Of a DNA stretch of 38,137 nt, positions 1 to 7,229 are shown piece after piece. The translations under genes were made by a program, and so were the position numbers. A model generated the notes under the pieces. The model was not told the origin of the DNA. It did no database searches and was given only the letters and a program-made list of their open reading frames with translations. The first letter of the stretch is position 1; the number at the start of each line of letters is the position of its first letter. Origin of the DNA: Terriglobia bacterium. Its GTDB lineage: Bacteria; Acidobacteriota; Terriglobia; Bryobacterales; Bryobacteraceae. The DNA lies in assembly GCA_010084195.1 (NCBI GenBank), contig RGPS01000034.1:1-38137 (forward strand), in the 5' to 3' direction.

Positions 1-2
1 AA

Positions 3-131
3 CAAACCCAAATCGTGCCCCGCAATGCCGACTGCCCCTGCGGCTCCCGTGAAAAATTCGAGCGCTGCTGCGGCAAAGACGCTCCCCCCGTGCCCGGCGA
101 CTGGCTCCGCAGCCTGAAACCCACCGCCTGA
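3..131 (+). CDS. SEC-C motif protein, C-terminal end (partial)
   Basis: Only the last 42 codons are inside the window, and the reading frame is open to the left edge. The frame carries a SEC-C zinc-binding motif: CPCGS, six residues, then CCG, close to the C-terminus. This motif occurs at the end of SecA and as an add-on in many other proteins. The 16 or so residues after the CCG do not look like the usual very end of SecA, so a different SEC-C protein is as likely. The stop is TGA at 129-131. It is not part of the flagellar cluster, which runs toward it on the opposite strand. The frame and motif are clear; the identity of the whole protein is not. Confidence 0.7.
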   Translation, partial: QTQIVPRNADCPCGSREKFERCCGKDAPPVPGDWLRSLKPTA

Positions 132-422
132 TCGGGTCGAATGATGTCCCTTCTCCAGTCCGTATGCCCGACGTGTGCCTGCCCGGTCTCTCAGCGCATT
201 TTGCGGTCGCATTCTGCGCTTCAGTCCTTTATCCTTGGCTAGTTAGTTAGCAAGAGTTTCCGAACTTTTCCGAACAAACCATTTGGATCAGGGGCTGTTA
301 TTGCCGCCCTCATTTGACGACTGGTTGCCGGGGGAGCCCCAGATAGCCGCAAGGCAGTAACGATCCTCCGGCAATGCCGGGGGAACTCCCTTGGTGATTA
401 GTTAGACGAAGAACGGGAAGTT
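132..422. other. Noncoding stretch between the SEC-C gene and tRNA-Arg
   Basis: I see no convincing gene here. It holds two similar short segments, around 235-255 and 397-415, that share a TTAGTTAG core. Two GCCGGGGGA-type segments occur near 328 and 376. A small palindrome (CCGGC-AAT-GCCGG) lies at 368-380. The palindrome could be the end signal of the minus-strand flagellar operon or the tRNA, but it has no following T run, so I do not call it a terminator. Confidence 0.4.
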
Positions 423-499
423 TGGTAGGCGCGGCAGGACTCGAACCTGCTACCACCGGCTTAGAAGGCCGGTGCTCTATCCAGATGAGCTACGCGCCC
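423..499 (-). tRNA. tRNA-Arg (anticodon UCU)
   Basis: The minus strand folds as a full cloverleaf of 77 nt with an encoded CCA end. The acceptor stem is GGGCGCG/CGCGCCT, whose first pair is a G-U wobble, with discriminator base A. The anticodon stem is CCGGC/GCCGG around loop CTTCTAA, giving anticodon TCT. The T arm carries GGTTCGAGTCC. Its first 23 nt lie inside the end of the fliJ reading frame, so it is probably transcribed at the tail of the flgB-fliJ operon, unless it has a promoter inside fliJ. Confidence 0.95.
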
Positions 500-932
500 G
501 TCCCTTCTCTAATTGTAGCTTGGCCAGAAACGACTCGGCGGCGAAAGCTTCTAATTCCCTGTTCCAATCTGCAATCCAGCGGTCGTGGCGGATTTGGCGG
601 AGGTTCTGCAAGAGACGCAACCGGCGGTCAGCTTCTACCAATGAAGCCCGGCAGGCCGTGAGCGCCGCTTCAGCCTCCTGCGCTTGGGATTCAAGCTCGG
701 CAATCTGCTTGCGCGTGGTTTTGTAAAAGGTACCCCACACGCCAAGCTCAACTCCCGTCGTTCCCCCGTGGTAGCCGAGGGCTCCCGTGCGCAACTGGCT
801 CTCCAGTGCGTTGATATGGCGTCGAAGCTCCGCCGCTCGGGCCAGCGCAACCGCAAGCCGTCCCTTTTCCACGTCCACCTGGCTCGACCGCCACTTGAGA
901 ACCTGATCCAGACGAAACTGAAAGGCCTTCAT
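477..932 (-). CDS. fliJ: Flagellar export chaperone FliJ
   Basis: A 151-residue, almost wholly helical, charged protein beginning MKAFQFRLDQVLKWR, the typical FliJ start. FliJ is the coiled-coil stalk of the flagellar type III export ATPase: it sits in the FliI hexamer, contacts FlhA and escorts chaperone-cargo complexes. The length matches the family (about 145-150). It starts 6 nt after fliI and is the last gene of the flgB-fliJ operon. The stop codon (TAG, 477-479) lies 23 nt inside tRNA-Arg, so the last residues (GRARSSSG) are largely written by tRNA sequence and are probably not conserved. Confidence 0.9.
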   Translation of the reverse strand: MKAFQFRLDQVLKWRSSQVDVEKGRLAVALARAAELRRHINALESQLRTGALGYHGGTTGVELGVWGTFYKTTRKQIAELESQAQEAEAALTACRASLVEADRRLRLLQNLRQIRHDRWIADWNRELEAFAAESFLAKLQLEKGRARSSSG

Positions 933-938
933 GGAATC

Positions 939-2267
939 TTACGCCACAAGACCGGCGAGCGTCTCCATCTGCGTCAGCGTGTCCGGAAGGGGTGAAATAT
1001 CGCGAGGCCCCTGGCGGAGAAATCGGATAATGTCAGTCCGGGCCTTGATGGCTGAATCGATTCGCGGGTTGGAACCGGACACATAGGCCCCCAAATTGAT
1101 GAGATCTTCAGATTGCCGATACGTCGCCAGCGCTTCCCGTATCCGCCGGGCGCAATCTGCTTCCTGCGGACTGGCAAGTTTCGACTGGAGGCGGCTGACG
1201 GAATCAAGAACCTGAATGGCCGGATAGTGTCCCGCAGCCCCCAGTTCCCTTGCCAGTGTGATGTGGCCATCCAGAATTGACCGGACCGCATCACAAATCG
1301 GCTCATTGAAGTCATCCCCCTCAACAAGGACCGTAAAAAAGCCCGTAATGGAGCCGGATTCAAAGTTCCCTGCTCTTTCGCAGACCTTGGGGAGAAGACT
1401 GAATACCGAGGGCGTGTAGCCCTTCTGGCTGGGGGGCTCGCCGGCTGCGAGGCCAATCTCGCGCTGCGCCATCGCCAGACGGGTAATTGAGTCCATCACC
1501 AACAGGACGTCCTCCCCCTGATCTCTGAAAAACTCGGCAACCGCAAGCGCCACGAAGCAGGCCCGAACGCGCAAAGGTGCCGGCTGGTCGGAGGTCGCGA
1601 CGATGACTACGGACCGGGCCATGCCTTCAGCACCCAGGTCATGCTCCAGAAACTCCCGGACTTCGCGATTTCTCTCGCCAATCAGAGCGATGACATTAAC
1701 GCCCGCTGAACTGGATCTCGCCATCGATCCGAGCAGGGTGCTTTTGCCCACGCCACTGCCGCCGAAGATCCCGATCCTCTGCCCCTTTCCACAGGGGAGA
1801 AGACCATCGATCACACGGATCCCCGTGGGCAGGCGCTGATCAATGTGCGCTCGGGAGAGAGCGCTCGGGGGCGGTGCGTACAGTGGCTGCCAGACGGGAT
1901 TTCGGAGTCGTGCCCCTCCATCCATCGGATTCCCAAAGCCATCAAGTACCCGCCCCAATAATTCTCGTGAGGCCTTGATGGCACCTTCTCCCCCACGCGC
2001 CACGATGCGGTCTCCCAGGCAGAGGCCACCCGTGTCCTCAAGTGGCATCGAAAGCACCTTGCCGGCACGGAACCCAATCACCTGCGTGCGGATCCGCCGT
2101 CCCGACCTTGTCAGGATTTCGCAAAAATCCCCGATTGCGGCAACCGGTCCCCGGGACTCAACCACCAACCCGACGAGTTCGACCACCTCGCCTTCCATTC
2201 GAACGGGTTCCGCCTGTTCCACAGCCTGAAAAAATCGTGCAAAATCAATCTGCAATCCTGGGCTCAT
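939..2267 (-). CDS. fliI: Flagellum-specific export ATPase FliI
   Basis: A 442-residue F1-beta-like ATPase that powers and orders export of flagellar subunits at the base of the motor. Walker A (GGSGVGKST) is at residues 169-177 and Walker B (LLVMD) at 255-259. The FliI signature AMAQREIGLAAGEPP follows, then KGYTPSVFSLL. The N-terminal beta-barrel domain and the C-terminal helical domain are both present, and the length is normal. The ATG start lies 6 nt after the fliH stop. Position between fliH (its regulator) and fliJ (its stalk) is the usual order. Confidence 0.97.
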   Translation of the reverse strand: MSPGLQIDFARFFQAVEQAEPVRMEGEVVELVGLVVESRGPVAAIGDFCEILTRSGRRIRTQVIGFRAGKVLSMPLEDTGGLCLGDRIVARGGEGAIKASRELLGRVLDGFGNPMDGGARLRNPVWQPLYAPPPSALSRAHIDQRLPTGIRVIDGLLPCGKGQRIGIFGGSGVGKSTLLGSMARSSSAGVNVIALIGERNREVREFLEHDLGAEGMARSVVIVATSDQPAPLRVRACFVALAVAEFFRDQGEDVLLVMDSITRLAMAQREIGLAAGEPPSQKGYTPSVFSLLPKVCERAGNFESGSITGFFTVLVEGDDFNEPICDAVRSILDGHITLARELGAAGHYPAIQVLDSVSRLQSKLASPQEADCARRIREALATYRQSEDLINLGAYVSGSNPRIDSAIKARTDIIRFLRQGPRDISPLPDTLTQMETLAGLVA

Positions 2268-2273
2268 GATTAT

Positions 2274-2981
2274 CTATCCTTCCGCGAGGCGATCTGCCAG
2301 GCCGCGGGCGATCTCGTCAAGCTGTGCCTCCACGGAGGCATCAATCGTTCCCTCCTCGGACCGGACGATAAATGTCCCCGGAGCGCAGCCGGGGTCGGGT
2401 TCGATCCGAACCCTGGAACCCGAATTGCCCGTGAGCGATGCCTGCACGGCCTCCAGAAATCGCGGATGCAGGGTCAGAGTATACCCCTCTGAGCGCGTCA
2501 TCCTGTCAAAGACAACCTTGGCCAAAGCGGATAGAGCATTGGGGTCAGTGGCAAGTTCGCGATGGAGTATACGTTTTGCAATTTGTACAGCTAACTGAAC
2601 AACGTCCTTCTCCGCACTGGCTCGCAGGGTGCTCCTCGCTCCGATAGTGTCCGAGATGGCCTGCTTCATCTTCTCGACTATCGGCACCAGTTCCCGATGA
2701 GCTCGCTGCTCTCCCTGCTGGATTCCGGCATCAAATGCTTGTTTTCGGACCCCCTCCACCTCTTGCTCCAGGCCCGTTGCACGGCTTAAGAGAGCCTTGT
2801 TCTCTGCCGTTACACGAGCACACTCGGCCGCAAGTTCCTGTAAGCGCAATTCCGCTGCGGGCGAACCAATCGGGCTGCCGGGCCAGCCGGGACCTGAAGT
2901 CGCATGGGTCAACGGAGCCGCGTGGAAGGGCGCTGCCTCCAGTCCCATGGCATCCCGAAACGCGATCACTCTAGACAACAT
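2274..2981 (-). CDS. fliH: Flagellar assembly protein FliH
   Basis: A 235-residue protein with a low-complexity N-terminus, a helical middle part (about residues 45-130) and a C-terminal FliH/V-ATPase E-like domain. FliH dimers bind FliI, restrain its ATPase and tether it to the C ring through FliN. Family similarity is seen in the segment EKDVVQLAVQIAKRILHREL and in the C-terminal DASVEAQLDEIARGLADRL. The start codon overlaps the end of fliG by 11 nt, and fliI follows after 6 nt. FliH is poorly conserved, but length, fold and position agree. Confidence 0.88.
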   Translation of the reverse strand: MLSRVIAFRDAMGLEAAPFHAAPLTHATSGPGWPGSPIGSPAAELRLQELAAECARVTAENKALLSRATGLEQEVEGVRKQAFDAGIQQGEQRAHRELVPIVEKMKQAISDTIGARSTLRASAEKDVVQLAVQIAKRILHRELATDPNALSALAKVVFDRMTRSEGYTLTLHPRFLEAVQASLTGNSGSRVRIEPDPGCAPGTFIVRSEEGTIDASVEAQLDEIARGLADRLAEG

Positions 2982-4005
2982 ACTGGTCGCCGCCGGCGCC
3001 CTTCAGACTGATGACGCCTTCCGTTTCCAATTGGCGAATGATCCCGATAATTTGTTGCTGCGCACCCTCCACATCACGAATCCGAACGGGGCCGAGGGCG
3101 TCGATGTCTTCTTTGATCATCTCAACCGCACGCGCAGACATGGTCCCGAAAAAGTGGTCCTTCAGGGCGTCACTGGTACCTTTGAGTGCCAGCGTCAAAG
3201 ACTTGCGATCCACTCTCGCCAGGACTTCTTTTAGTTGATTTGCGTCAATCGCCTGCAGGTCCTCGAACACAAACATCAACTGCCGAATCGTCTCTACCAG
3301 ATTGGGGTTGTGGTTCTCGATGACATCCAGAATTTCCTTGCTGGTACCGGAGTCAAGGCGGTTGAACACTTCAGAAACAGCGCGTACGCCGCCATACGAC
3401 TCGCGACTGAACTCTCCCAACGCCTGAAGCTTCTGGCCGATCACTGTGGCAATCTTGTTGACGATCTCCGGCGATATCTGGTCCAAATTCGCCATTCGCA
3501 GTGCGACATCGGCGCGCATTTCAGCAGGAAGCGAGACCAGCAGTGCGGCGGCCTGGGAGGCATTCAGGTGCGAAAGAACCAGCGCAATCGTCTGGGGGTG
3601 CTCGTTGTGGATGAACTTAGCAAGCTGCTGAGGATCGGCTTTCTGTAACAGGTCCACGCTGGCGAAGTCCGAGCCAAGCGCTTTGTTCAGCCGGTCAATT
3701 AGTTTCTTGGACGCCTCGGGACCAAAGGCTGTCATGAGCATCTTCTTCGCGAAGTCCAGCCCCCCACGCAGCACAAACTCATGCGCGATAGTCATTTGGT
3801 AAAACTCTTCCAGCAGCGCTTCGGCCTGTTCAGAGGTGATGGATTCGATACGTGCCACTTCACGCCCCATCACGTGCACCTCGTCCTCGCTAAGTTGTTT
3901 TACCAGCTCACCGCCAGTTTGCTCCCCGAGCAGGATGAGCAGCATGGCGGCCTTTCGCATCCCACTATCCGTCTCAATCGCCACTGATGCCACGCTGGAA
4001 CTCAT
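2971..4005 (-). CDS. fliG: Flagellar motor switch protein FliG
   Basis: A 344-residue switch protein, the rotor component that contacts the stator and sets rotation direction. The middle-domain EHPQ motif is at residues 135-138. The C-terminal domain has the charged torque helix with conserved Lys, Arg and Asp residues (DRKSL, then KDHFF and RAVEMIKED). The N-terminal domain (MRKAAMLLILLG) is the part that binds FliF. Length is normal. Start and fliF stop overlap as ATGA, giving translational coupling; fliH follows with an 11-nt overlap. Confidence 0.97.
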   Translation of the reverse strand: MSSSVASVAIETDSGMRKAAMLLILLGEQTGGELVKQLSEDEVHVMGREVARIESITSEQAEALLEEFYQMTIAHEFVLRGGLDFAKKMLMTAFGPEASKKLIDRLNKALGSDFASVDLLQKADPQQLAKFIHNEHPQTIALVLSHLNASQAAALLVSLPAEMRADVALRMANLDQISPEIVNKIATVIGQKLQALGEFSRESYGGVRAVSEVFNRLDSGTSKEILDVIENHNPNLVETIRQLMFVFEDLQAIDANQLKEVLARVDRKSLTLALKGTSDALKDHFFGTMSARAVEMIKEDIDALGPVRIRDVEGAQQQIIGIIRQLETEGVISLKGAGGDQYVV

Positions 4006-5711
4006 GCCTTCCGACCTTCTTTCTCAGCCAGCCACGCCCGAAGAATACTCGCCGACGCATGCGGGTCTTTTCCGACCGATTCCCGAATGTGTTTCAGCAG
4101 GACATCTGTGCGCCCCGTCGTGGCGGGAAGTGAGATGCGGGACAGCGCCTCGGCTTCCATCTTGTCCTGTTCCGCTGCCGCTCGTGCCAGTTGAGTTTCC
4201 AGCCGCTCCTCGGACGTCAGCTGTGGTCGTGCGGCAGGTGCCAGCCCTTCCGGCGCGGCGATCGCTCCCGGTGCCGTGTCCGTAGCCTTCGCGTCCTTCT
4301 TCTTGCTCTTGTTTGCCTTCTTGCGACGGAGGAGCAGAAATGCCCCTGCAAGCAGGAAGACCAGGAGAGCTGCCACGCCACCAATAAGTTGTGGCTGTTG
4401 AGTCACGGTCTTTAGGTCAAACGGCTTGGGCGCGGGCAGGGCGGTGGGGGGGGCAGCCGGCGGCGGGGTCGCGACCGTGCTCTCGAAGGGCAGTGATTCA
4501 ACAGTGATCTGGTCTCCCCTTTGTTCAGTAAAGCCCACGATACCTGCGACGATGTCGTGCACACCCTTAAGAACTTCAGCCGAAGGCGGCACGAAAGTCC
4601 TCTTCGCCTTCGGCCCCGCGCCTTCCCAGGTTACGGTCTGATCAATAACGATCGCCGTCGAGACCCGCCTGACGGCTCCGCGAGGAGAAATAACATGCCG
4701 GACCATCCGGCTGGGCTGGAAGGTTAGATTTTCCGTGCGACGATTTACCCCTGTAGCTCCGGAAGCCGAGCGCGCTGCCGGGCGCGGAAGATTCGAGGCA
4801 GTACCCGGAGCACCTCCGGCTTGAGCCGTTGAATTGGACTCCTCGCTGGTTTGCGAGGCAAGCATGGCACCGGCACCTGAATCAAAAGTTTCGTTGTTCT
4901 CTTCTGTCGAAGTGAAGTCAAGGTCCACGTTGACGCCGGCACGAAACTTCTCCGCACCCAGCAGGGGCTCAAGGGCTGAGTTGATCCTTAACATCAGCCC
5001 GGATTCAATCTGCCTGCGGTACTCGAGATCGGCCTCAGCCAGCCGTGTTCCACTGTCCTCGCCAACACTGGGACGATTCAGCAAACGCCCACTGGAATCG
5101 ATAATTGCAACAGCCTCAGGCATCAGCCCGTCAACGGAACTGGCAATCAGATTTGCGATAGCCTGAACGTTCTGCTGGGCAATGCGCGAAGCCCTGCGGA
5201 GTTGCAGGACCACCGTGGCTTTGGCTGGTTGACGCGCGTCCAGGAAGACGGAGTCTTTGGGAAAGGTGAGGTGGATACGTGCCTGCGCCACTTCCGCGAG
5301 GGTCCCGACCGTTCTTTCCAGCTCACCTTCGAGCGCCCGTCGATAGTTGACCTGTTCGGTAAAATCGCTCGCGCCCAGGTTGGCACGATCAAACAGTTCG
5401 AACCCGATCCGGCCTGTACGCGGCAGACCGGCTCCGGCCAGAGCCATTCGGGCCTCTGCAATTCGGGCCGCTGGCACGGAAACTGTTGCGCCAGTCTCAT
5501 CCATGCGAAACTCGATGCCCGCCTCTCGAATCTTCTGCGTCACCGCCGAGGCATCCTCTGCGGAAAGACCGGTGTAGAGAGGGCGGAAACTGCTGTCGTA
5601 TTTGTAACTGGTTAGGCCCCAGAACGCCACGCACAGCACCACCGGGACGACGATCAGGGAGACTCGCTGCCAGATTGTGAGGGAATTCCAGATCTTAAGT
5701 AGTTGCTGCAT
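4002..5711 (-). CDS. fliF: Flagellar MS-ring protein FliF
   Basis: Forms the MS ring in the inner membrane. I chose the ATG at 5711 (569 residues), giving the start MQQLLKIWNSLTIWQR. A TTG start five codons upstream is possible but has no better ribosome site. The first membrane helix is at about residues 16-34 and the second at about 442-461, followed by a basic stretch and a C-terminal FliG-binding tail. Between them lies the periplasmic ring-building region with YscJ/FliF similarity (YTGLSAEDA, AEARMALAGAGLP, ARIHLTFPKDSVF). It overlaps fliG by 4 nt. Confidence 0.96.
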   Translation of the reverse strand: MQQLLKIWNSLTIWQRVSLIVVPVVLCVAFWGLTSYKYDSSFRPLYTGLSAEDASAVTQKIREAGIEFRMDETGATVSVPAARIAEARMALAGAGLPRTGRIGFELFDRANLGASDFTEQVNYRRALEGELERTVGTLAEVAQARIHLTFPKDSVFLDARQPAKATVVLQLRRASRIAQQNVQAIANLIASSVDGLMPEAVAIIDSSGRLLNRPSVGEDSGTRLAEADLEYRRQIESGLMLRINSALEPLLGAEKFRAGVNVDLDFTSTEENNETFDSGAGAMLASQTSEESNSTAQAGGAPGTASNLPRPAARSASGATGVNRRTENLTFQPSRMVRHVISPRGAVRRVSTAIVIDQTVTWEGAGPKAKRTFVPPSAEVLKGVHDIVAGIVGFTEQRGDQITVESLPFESTVATPPPAAPPTALPAPKPFDLKTVTQQPQLIGGVAALLVFLLAGAFLLLRRKKANKSKKKDAKATDTAPGAIAAPEGLAPAARPQLTSEERLETQLARAAAEQDKMEAEALSRISLPATTGRTDVLLKHIRESVGKDPHASASILRAWLAEKEGRKA

Positions 5712-5729
5712 GGGGTCCGGGGCCAAACA

Positions 5730-6038
5730 CTACATGGGCATCCGCATAACTTCCTGGTACGTCTGAACGAGCTTGTTTCGGACCTGCTGAAACAGTTCCA
5801 TCGAGAGTTCTGCGCGTTGCGACATCAGGGCAACCTCATGGATGTCGCCTTTTCCCTTGATCAGGAGATCCTCCGTCCCCTGGCGCGCGACCGTTCGGAC
5901 GCGCTCCACCTCCGAAACAGCGGAGTTGAGTATTGAGGCAAAGCTGACTCCACCCGGTGGGGAAGAACCAGCGGGTCCCGCCAGGTCGGACAGGCCCGCC
6001 GGGCGCGGGATGGCAGGAGCGATTACGGGGATAGTCAT
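5730..6038 (-). CDS. fliE: Flagellar hook-basal body protein FliE
   Basis: A 102-residue rod adapter that joins the MS ring to the proximal rod. The C-terminal half is typical: GDIHEVALMSQRAELSMEL, then QVRNKLVQTYQEVMRMPM at the very end. The N-terminal third is Pro/Ala-rich and less conserved. It lies between flgC and fliF, the usual place. About 18 nt separate its stop from the ATG chosen for fliF. Confidence 0.95.
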   Translation of the reverse strand: MTIPVIAPAIPRPAGLSDLAGPAGSSPPGGVSFASILNSAVSEVERVRTVARQGTEDLLIKGKGDIHEVALMSQRAELSMELFQQVRNKLVQTYQEVMRMPM

Positions 6039-6068
6039 TTGTGCAAGATTCCTTTGCTGCTCTGATCC

Positions 6069-6506
6069 TTACCGAAACAGGTCTATAGATCGGGCGATCA
6101 TGTCCTTAACTGAAGTGATTGCTGCCACATTCGCCTGGTATCCTCGGGACGCGCTCATCAGGTCGACCATCTCTTCGGCAGGGTTGATATGTGGAAACGA
6201 AACATAACCCTGAGGGTCGGCGTCAGGGTGACCGGGAAGATAGCGGCGTTCCGGCTCGGTGCTGTCAATAGTGATCTCTGAGACGGATACGCCGGAAGGG
6301 CCGTCCCCTGCGACATCCATCAGCGCGGCGGCGAAGGAACCCGATAACGCCTGCGAGGCGAAGACGGCGTCTTTTCTCTTGTACGGACCGCCTTCCGGCG
6401 TGCGTGTCGTATCGGCATTCGCGAGATTTTCGGTAATGAGCTCGGCTCGGGTTCGCTGTGCATCCAGGCCGGACGCGCTAACCGCGATGGCATTAAACAG
6501 ACTCAT
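6069..6506 (-). CDS. flgC: Flagellar basal-body rod protein FlgC
   Basis: A 145-residue proximal rod protein. The N-terminal helix and rod motif are present (SASGLDAQRTRAELITENLAN, with the ANADT element). The C-terminal helix PAEEMVDLMSASRGYQANV is the partner motif of the rod/hook family. Length is normal. The start overlaps the flgB stop as ATGA. fliE follows after about 30 nt. Confidence 0.96.
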   Translation of the reverse strand: MSLFNAIAVSASGLDAQRTRAELITENLANADTTRTPEGGPYKRKDAVFASQALSGSFAAALMDVAGDGPSGVSVSEITIDSTEPERRYLPGHPDADPQGYVSFPHINPAEEMVDLMSASRGYQANVAAITSVKDMIARSIDLFR

Positions 6507-6841
6507 GCGTTCTTGCCTTCAGCGATAGCCGAGCGAAGGCCCTTCAGTTCGCCGCGCAACATCTGCGTGACCAGGTTGAAACGAAGAGTGTTTTCTGCCA
6601 GGAGTCTAGCCTCTCTGTCGATACTGACGTTGTTGCCGTCATTTCTCTGGGCCAGATCCGGGGCCTCCACGGGATTTCCGAAGGAACTGGTAAGCACCTC
6701 AGCAAAGCTGGCAGGGGCTGAAATGTCGCGAGCACGATAGCCGGGCGTGTCGGCATTCGCGATGTTGGAGGCGATAACTTCCTGACGTCGCACAAGGTGT
6801 GTCAGGAAGCCGCCGAGCTCAAGTCCGGTACGTTCGAACAT
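6503..6841 (-). CDS. flgB: Flagellar basal-body rod protein FlgB
   Basis: A 112-residue proximal rod subunit. The first helix and rod motif RRQEVIASNIANADTPGYRA are near residues 18-37. The C-terminal helix is ENTLRFNLVTQMLRGELKGL. It is slightly short for the family (about 115-135), missing some of the middle. It is the first gene of the flgB-fliJ operon, behind a 120-nt intergenic region with a sigma-54-like promoter. Confidence 0.95.
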   Translation of the reverse strand: MFERTGLELGGFLTHLVRRQEVIASNIANADTPGYRARDISAPASFAEVLTSSFGNPVEAPDLAQRNDGNNVSIDREARLLAENTLRFNLVTQMLRGELKGLRSAIAEGKNA

Positions 6842-6920
6842 GACAACGAAGAAGCACGAGTGGGGCCATTCTCATCTGACTGAAAATAAGCCTCTTGCAG
6901 CCTCGCCTTGTATCTGAATC

Positions 6921-6936
6921 TGCCAGGATCATGCCC
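6921..6936 (-). promoter_or_regulatory. Candidate sigma-54 promoter of flgB
   Basis: On the minus strand the sequence GGGCATGATCCTGGCA fits the -24/-12 pattern: GG and GC are ten bases apart, with GGCA at -24 and TGGCA at -12. Three positions of the TGGCACG-N4-TTGCA consensus differ. It would give a leader of roughly 70 nt before the flgB ATG. A near copy lies before flgF, and a sigma-54 activator is encoded in the island. Confidence 0.45.
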
Positions 6937-6957
6937 TGTTTTCGGCAAGATCCTGGC
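6922..6957. repeat. Dyad (GCCAGGATC ... GATCCTGGC) upstream of flgB
   Basis: A 9-bp inverted repeat, with a further TGCC/GGCA pairing inside. A related arrangement with the same GCCAGGAT/ATCCTGGC arms is found at 32093-32136 before flgF. The candidate -12 element of flgB is one of the arms. It could be a protein-binding site or an RNA hairpin; the copy at the other operon favours a shared control element. Confidence 0.6.
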
Positions 6958-6965
6958 GTCTGCAA

Positions 6966-7229
6966 TCAGCCGTACCGATTGAAGCCGGATGCCGCCGTCA
7001 GGCGATGTAGAGACTTGACGATATCGGCCCTGACCGTTCGTGCCGAGATGATGGCAGTTCTCAGTGCAAAAAGGTAATGCGTGGTTGCGACCTCACCTTG
7101 CGGTGGGGCCTGCTGTGGCAATAACGCGGTTAGTTCCTCAAGCCTGTCCCAGTCTCCGGACCGTGCGCAGACCTGCAATTCAGCAATCAGAGCGACCGAG
7201 CTCATCCTGTGCACGGCATTATCAGACAT
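6966..7229 (-). CDS. Small protein after fliD, possibly a FliT-like chaperone
   Basis: An 87-residue, mainly helical protein (SSVALIAELQVCARSGDWDRL, and TTHYLFALRTAIISARTVRAD). I do not recognise it by sequence. Small helical proteins directly after fliD are usually FliT-type chaperones that bind FliD, and the helix pattern 'RSGDWDRLEELTALL' resembles the FliT start. I chose the ATG at 7229 because it overlaps the fliD stop by 8 nt, as in a coupled pair; the longer frame upstream lies inside fliD. A FliT assignment is inference from position. Confidence 0.6.
   Translation of the reverse strand: MSDNAVHRMSSVALIAELQVCARSGDWDRLEELTALLPQQAPPQGEVATTHYLFALRTAIISARTVRADIVKSLHRLTAASGFNRYG

Noticed and set aside
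423-499. tRNA-Arg as an integration site of a mobile island
   Set aside because: No integrase, no repeated tRNA end and no phage gene is seen; the flagellar island ends at the M14 peptidase without a direct repeat that I can find.
422-726. Plus-strand frames opposite fliJ, fliI and fliG, such as the 145-residue frame at 2797-3234
   Set aside because: They are shadows of well-supported genes on the other strand and have no recognisable domain.
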